Below, one piece after another: positions 59,864 through 64,000 of a stretch of 64,000 nucleotides of DNA (positions are counted from its first letter, which is position 1; every line of letters begins with the position of its first letter). Under the pieces are notes generated by a model. That model did not search any database. It was not told the DNA's origin and was given only the letters and a program-made list of their open reading frames with translations. A program made the translations under genes and the position numbers. The stretch spans positions 124,001-188,000 of the forward strand of contig CANQVJ010000001.1 of NCBI GenBank assembly GCA_947627295.1, in the 5' to 3' direction. Source of the DNA: an uncultured Clostridia bacterium. GTDB lineage: Bacteria > Bacillota > Clostridia > TANB77 > CAG-508.

Positions 59864-62533
59864 ATGGAGAATAAATATAATCCAAAAGATTTTGAAGAAG
59901 AAATATATAAAAAATGGGAAGAGAGTGGAGCATTTAAACCAAGCGAAGATACTTCAAAAGAAGCATTTTGTATAATGATGCCACCACCAAATGTAACAGG
60001 TAAATTACATATGGGGCACGCTTTAGATGATACAATACAAGATGTATTAATAAGATTTAAGAGGATGCAAGGTTATAATACTTTATGGCTACCAGGAAGC
60101 GACCACTCAGCAATATCTACAGAAATGAAAGTAGTAGAGAAATTAAGAAATGAAGGAAAAACAAAACAAGAAATAGGAAGAGAAGCATTTTTAAAAGAAA
60201 CATGGGATTGGACACATTTATATGGTGGAACAATATTGAAACAACAAAAAAGACTAGGTTGTTCTGCAGATTGGGATAGAAGAAGATTTACAATGGATGA
60301 AGGTTTATCAGATGCAGTGCTAGAACAATTTGTAAATTTATATGAAAAAGGTTTAATTTACAAAGGAACAAGGATGATAAATTATTGCCCAAACTGTAAA
60401 ACAACAATTTCAGATGCAGAAGTTGAATACAAAGAAGAGGCAGGACATTTATGGCATATAAAATATCCAATAAAGGGAGAAGAAAACAAATATATAATAG
60501 TTGCAACAACAAGGCCGGAAACAATGCTTGGAGATACTGCAGTAGCAGTGCATCCAGAAGATGAAAGATATAAAGATTTAGTAGGTAAGAAATGTATTCT
60601 ACCAATAATGAATAAAGAAATTCCAATAATAGCAGATGATTTTGTTGACAAAGAATTTGGAACAGGTTGTGTTAAAATAACACCTGCACATGATATGAAT
60701 GACTATCAAGCAGGGTTAAGACATAATTTAGAAATAATACAAGTATTTGATGAAAACAACAAAATGGGAAATTTAGTTCCTGAATATGAAGGCATGGATT
60801 TACTTGAAGCTAGAAAACATATAGTAGAGAAACTAAAAGAAATAGGACTATTACTAAAAGAAGAAGAGCATATTCACAATGTTGCAAAATGTGAAAGATG
60901 TAAAAATACAATAGAACCTAAAATATCTGAGCAATGGTTTGTAAAAATGAAAGAACTTGCAAAACCAGCAATAGAAGCGGTAGAAAATGGAGATGTAAAA
61001 TTCGTACCAAAAAGATATGAAAAAATATATTTCAATTGGATGAGAAATATACAAGATTGGTGCATATCTAGACAATTATGGTGGGGACATCAAATACCAG
61101 TATATTATTGTAAAGATTGCAATCATGTAAATGTAGCAAAAACAAAACCAGAAAAATGTGAAAAATGTAATTCAACAAATTTAGAGCAAGACCCAGATAC
61201 TTTGGACACATGGTTTAGTTCTGCATTATGGCCATTTTCAACACTTGGTTGGCCAAATAAAGAATCTGAAGATTTAAAAACATTTTTCCCAACAAATGTA
61301 TTAGTTACAGGCTTTGATATAATTTTCTTCTGGGTAGCAAGGATGATATTCTCAAGCTTAGAGCTAATGGGAGAGAAACCATTTAGTGATGTATTAATAC
61401 ATGGTATGGTAAGAGATAGCCAAGGAAGAAAGATGTCTAAAACTTTAGGTAATGGAATAGACCCTAATGAAGTAATAGAGCAATATGGTGCAGATAGTTT
61501 GAGATTTTCAGTATTATCAGGAACAACAATGGGAAATGATGTAAAATATATGCCTGAAAAATTAGAACAAGCTTCAAATTTTTGTAACAAAATATGGAAC
61601 GCAACAAAATTTATAAAAATGACTTCAGCTTCAGAAGAAGAAATAAAGAATTTTGCAAAACAAAATTATAATGAAGAAACAAATACATTTAATGAAAAAG
61701 TTTTAACTATAACAGATAAATGGATTATAAGTGAACTAAATACAGTAATAGCAGAAGTTACAAGAAATATAGAAGAATATGATATTGGAGTTGCATTAGA
61801 TAAATTATATAACTTTATATGGAGTGAATTTTGTGATTGGTATATAGAGATAGCAAAAACAAGAGTATATACAGAATCTGAAGAAAGCAAAATACAAATA
61901 TCATTTGTTTTAGACTATATATTTAGAAACCTATTAAAGTTATTACATCCATTTATGCCATTTGTTACAGAGAAATTATATAAAGAACTAGTAAATTATG
62001 ATAATAAGGATTTAATTATAAGCAAGTGGCCAGAAGCTAATAAAGAAAATACTTTCTCTGAAGAAGAAAAATTCATAGAAAAAGTAAAAGAAATTATAAC
62101 TGAAATAAGAAATGTTAGAAGTAATATGAATATACATCCTTCTAAGAAAACTAAATTAATAATAGTTACAAAAAAATATAAGGCTCAATTAGAAGAAATA
62201 GAAAACATATTATTAAAATTAGGTTTTGCTGACGAGGTGGTTATACAAGAAAACAAAGAAAATATTCCAGAAGATGCAATTAATATTGTAACAGAAGGAA
62301 TAGAGGTTTATATTCCATTAGAAGGACTTATAGATAAACAAGAAGAATTAAAAAGGCTTGAAGCTGAAAAAGAAAAATTAGAAGCAGAAGTTGAAAGAGC
62401 TGAAAAAATGCTATCAAACCCAGGTTTTGTAAATAAAGCACCAGAAGCCAAAGTAAATGAAGAAAAACAAAAGTTAGAAAAATATAAAGACATGCTAGAA
62501 AAGGTAGAAGATAACATTAAAAAATACAGCTAA
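59864..62533 (+). CDS. valS: Valyl-tRNA synthetase
   Basis: An 889-residue class I synthetase. It has the HIGH-type motif PPPNVTGKLHMGHALDDTIQ, an editing domain (ATTRPETMLGDTAVAVHPED), the KMSKS-like RKMSKTLGNGIDPNEVI, and a C-terminal coiled coil (ELKRLEAEKEKLEAEVERAE) typical of ValRS. ATG 59864 lies behind AAAGGAG. An upstream GTG at 59855 is too close to it. Confidence 0.96.
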   Translation: MENKYNPKDFEEEIYKKWEESGAFKPSEDTSKEAFCIMMPPPNVTGKLHMGHALDDTIQDVLIRFKRMQGYNTLWLPGSDHSAISTEMKVVEKLRNEGKTKQEIGREAFLKETWDWTHLYGGTILKQQKRLGCSADWDRRRFTMDEGLSDAVLEQFVNLYEKGLIYKGTRMINYCPNCKTTISDAEVEYKEEAGHLWHIKYPIKGEENKYIIVATTRPETMLGDTAVAVHPEDERYKDLVGKKCILPIMNKEIPIIADDFVDKEFGTGCVKITPAHDMNDYQAGLRHNLEIIQVFDENNKMGNLVPEYEGMDLLEARKHIVEKLKEIGLLLKEEEHIHNVAKCERCKNTIEPKISEQWFVKMKELAKPAIEAVENGDVKFVPKRYEKIYFNWMRNIQDWCISRQLWWGHQIPVYYCKDCNHVNVAKTKPEKCEKCNSTNLEQDPDTLDTWFSSALWPFSTLGWPNKESEDLKTFFPTNVLVTGFDIIFFWVARMIFSSLELMGEKPFSDVLIHGMVRDSQGRKMSKTLGNGIDPNEVIEQYGADSLRFSVLSGTTMGNDVKYMPEKLEQASNFCNKIWNATKFIKMTSASEEEIKNFAKQNYNEETNTFNEKVLTITDKWIISELNTVIAEVTRNIEEYDIGVALDKLYNFIWSEFCDWYIEIAKTRVYTESEESKIQISFVLDYIFRNLLKLLHPFMPFVTEKLYKELVNYDNKDLIISKWPEANKENTFSEEEKFIEKVKEIITEIRNVRSNMNIHPSKKTKLIIVTKKYKAQLEEIENILLKLGFADEVVIQENKENIPEDAINIVTEGIEVYIPLEGLIDKQEELKRLEAEKEKLEAEVERAEKMLSNPGFVNKAPEAKVNEEKQKLEKYKDMLEKVEDNIKKYS

Positions 62534-62554
62534 TTATAGGAAGGATGTTGAACA

Positions 62555-63784
62555 ATGAAAAAAACAAATAAAATAAACAAAATTCAAAAGAAACAAATTG
62601 AAAAATTTTATAAAACAGTAAATGATGAGAAGAAATATTATGGTATAGATAAAGAAGAAATAATGAAACAAATTAAGGAAATTATAAAATTAGAATTATT
62701 TGAAAATTATCCAGAATATGTTGAACAAGTAAGAATTGTTTCAGATGAAGACAGCCCTAAAGAATCTATGTATAGTTGCAAAAGGAAGATAAACGAAAAA
62801 GGAGAAGTAGAAGAAGATTATGAAATAAAGATAGTATTAGGACATTTAGATTCAAGGCTTGCATATCAAGCTTCTCAAGAAGAACTAACATATTATTGTG
62901 AAAGATTTATAAAATATTTATTTCATGAAATACAACATCTAAAACAAGATTTAGATATAGATAAAAATGAAAGTTCTAAATACCTATTAACAATGGTAAG
63001 AGAGGATGCTATAGTAGAAAGAAAACATAATATATATGATGATAATTATGGAAATGTTGCAATGGAAAATGATGCAGAAAGAATTGCCCATTTAAGATAT
63101 ATGGAAATAATGGGGGAAGATGAGGAATCAATAAAGCAAGTGGCAAAAAACAATATGCTATACGAAATTGGAGAATATATTAATGATGACAAAGAAATAT
63201 TACCAAGAGATGAAGCGTTAAAAATAGAGATGGATAAGCTAATTGTTGAAGAAAAGGACAGTGAATTATTTAAATTATATCCTCCATTATTGAAGATATA
63301 TAATCAAGATTGTACAAAAAAATCTGCTTTAGAATTAATTGATAATATGGAAAAAGAAAAACAAGAATTAAGAAAAGATGAAAAAAGATTAAATAACTCT
63401 CAAGAAATGTATTATGAATTAATATCAGATGTAATAAATAAAGATGAAGATGCTAAAGAAATTAGTAAAGTATACGGAAAAGAGTATACTAATGAATTAA
63501 TAAAAAATATTTGTGAACACTTTGAAAGTGAAAAGCAAAGAAAAATTGATATAATTAAAAAAGCTCAAGAAATATGTGCAGATGAAAAATTTGATTATGA
63601 TGAAGAAATTGAAAAGTGTACAAAAATTTATGATAAAAAAATAAATGTGTTAGAAGGAGCATTCAAAGAGAAGAGAAATAGTTTTAAAGAAGGATTAAAA
63701 GTTCTACCTAAAGATTTTATTAAAGAGAAAACAATTACAAACAAAAATAAAAGCAGAAAAGTATGTGGACTTAAAGAAAAATAA
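62555..63784 (+). CDS. Putative HExxH metal-dependent protein of unknown family
   Basis: A 409-residue hydrophilic protein. It contains HEIQH at about 124-128, the zinc motif of many metallopeptidases, followed 50 residues later by a helix with Glu residues (MENDAERIAHLRY) that could supply the third ligand. The rest is Lys/Glu-rich and helical with coiled-coil character. No family was recognised. It follows valS by 21 bases and ends at a strong terminator. Confidence 0.6.
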   Translation: MKKTNKINKIQKKQIEKFYKTVNDEKKYYGIDKEEIMKQIKEIIKLELFENYPEYVEQVRIVSDEDSPKESMYSCKRKINEKGEVEEDYEIKIVLGHLDSRLAYQASQEELTYYCERFIKYLFHEIQHLKQDLDIDKNESSKYLLTMVREDAIVERKHNIYDDNYGNVAMENDAERIAHLRYMEIMGEDEESIKQVAKNNMLYEIGEYINDDKEILPRDEALKIEMDKLIVEEKDSELFKLYPPLLKIYNQDCTKKSALELIDNMEKEKQELRKDEKRLNNSQEMYYELISDVINKDEDAKEISKVYGKEYTNELIKNICEHFESEKQRKIDIIKKAQEICADEKFDYDEEIEKCTKIYDKKINVLEGAFKEKRNSFKEGLKVLPKDFIKEKTITNKNKSRKVCGLKEK

Positions 63785-63794
63785 TGAAGTAGGG

Positions 63795-63841
63795 AGTTTT
63801 GTCGAAAACTTATCAAATATCGACAAAACTTCTATTTTTTT
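63795..63841 (+). terminator. Strong intrinsic terminator
   Basis: Arms AGTTTTGTCGA (63795-63805) and TCGACAAAACT (63820-63830) are perfectly complementary and are followed by a T-run. Confidence 0.9.
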
Positions 63842-63845
63842 GCTC

Positions 63846-63874
63846 TTGGAAATGACTGGAAAAGATAGTATAAT
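63846..63874 (+). promoter_or_regulatory. Promoter of the last gene
   Basis: TTGGAA at 63846-63851 and TATAAT at 63869-63874, 17 bases apart, with GAGGAGG before ATG 63901. It could be sigma-A or another sigma; sequence alone does not decide. Confidence 0.6.
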
Positions 63875-63900
63875 GAGAAAAACAAAAGAGGAGGAAAGTA

Positions 63901-64000
63901 TGGAAACAGTTTTTGAAGAAAAAGAAAAGACATTGATTTTGAAAATAAGAGAAGAAATCGATGATTACAAAGTACAGGAGATAAGGAGGAAGGCAGATTA
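63901..64000 (+). CDS. SpoIIAA-like anti-sigma factor antagonist (5' part only)
   Basis: The first 33 residues of a frame running off the right edge: METVFEEKEKTLILKIREEI, then a DDYKVQEIRRKAD block. The strand-turn-helix pattern with EIDDYKVQEIR matches the start of STAS-domain proteins such as SpoIIAA (E-I-D-x-x-x-A-x-x-x-R). Sporulation genes elsewhere in the window make this plausible. Too short to be sure, and other STAS proteins are possible. Confidence 0.55.

Overview
The window looks like a chromosome segment of a low-G+C, spore-forming, Gram-positive Clostridia-type bacterium. The signs are A+T-rich DNA (about 30% G+C in lines I counted), strong AGGAG ribosome-binding sites, TTGACA/TATAAT promoters, SpoVS and a SpoIIAA-like start, the rny-ymdB-spoVS gene order, a sortase LPDTG protein and a tRNA with encoded CCA. 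The species cannot be named from sequence alone. Almost every gene is on the + strand.

Layout. (1) 1-31 kb: a cell-surface polysaccharide locus. It has a Wzm/Wzt-type ABC exporter, several GT2 and GT4-like glycosyltransferases, a methyltransferase-like protein, all four dTDP-L-rhamnose genes (rmlD, rmlA, rmlC, rmlB) interleaved with GT-C-type membrane proteins, a sugar isomerase/epimerase-like protein, a short-chain epimerase-like protein and an FAD oxidoreductase. (2) Inside and after it (8.9-11.2 kb, 28-35.5 kb): three secreted wall hydrolases (GH25, GH73-like with SH3b, M14 carboxypeptidase-like), each carrying tandem ricin-type beta-trefoil domains, plus a small membrane-anchored cadherin-like protein. 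(3) 35.5-49.8 kb: trpS, obg, gtrA, gtrB-like, a DUF2142-like gene, hpf, tRNA-Thr, thrS, ychF, an LPDTG protein, rny, ymdB, spoVS and a peptide-binding protein. (4) 49.9-64 kb: recA-recX, scpA, a class I glutamine-amidotransferase hydrolase, a YmfI-like SDR, a NatAB-like ABC pair, ispD, one minus-strand P-loop kinase that looks foreign, a ThyX-like gene, valS, a HExxH protein and the start of a SpoIIAA-like gene.

The main discovery is a recoding signal. Seven genes appear broken, at ten places. Every break is a +1 shift at an in-frame CGG codon, and skipping the C makes the next codon GGN (Gly) and restores the frame. I scanned CGG by eye across the + strand. I found no other in-frame CGG in a + strand gene, whereas out-of-frame CGG (NNC GGN and NCG GNN) is common. 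Two of the affected genes carry two sites each in conserved proteins: obg, which is normally essential, and the amidotransferase hydrolase. The Gly restored in obg, ymdB and the hydrolase is a family-conserved residue. Either CGGN is decoded as a four-base glycine codon, or ribosomes skip the C of an unreadable CGG. The only in-frame CGG that does not sit at a break (read as Arg) is in the higher-G+C, minus-strand, probably acquired kinase.
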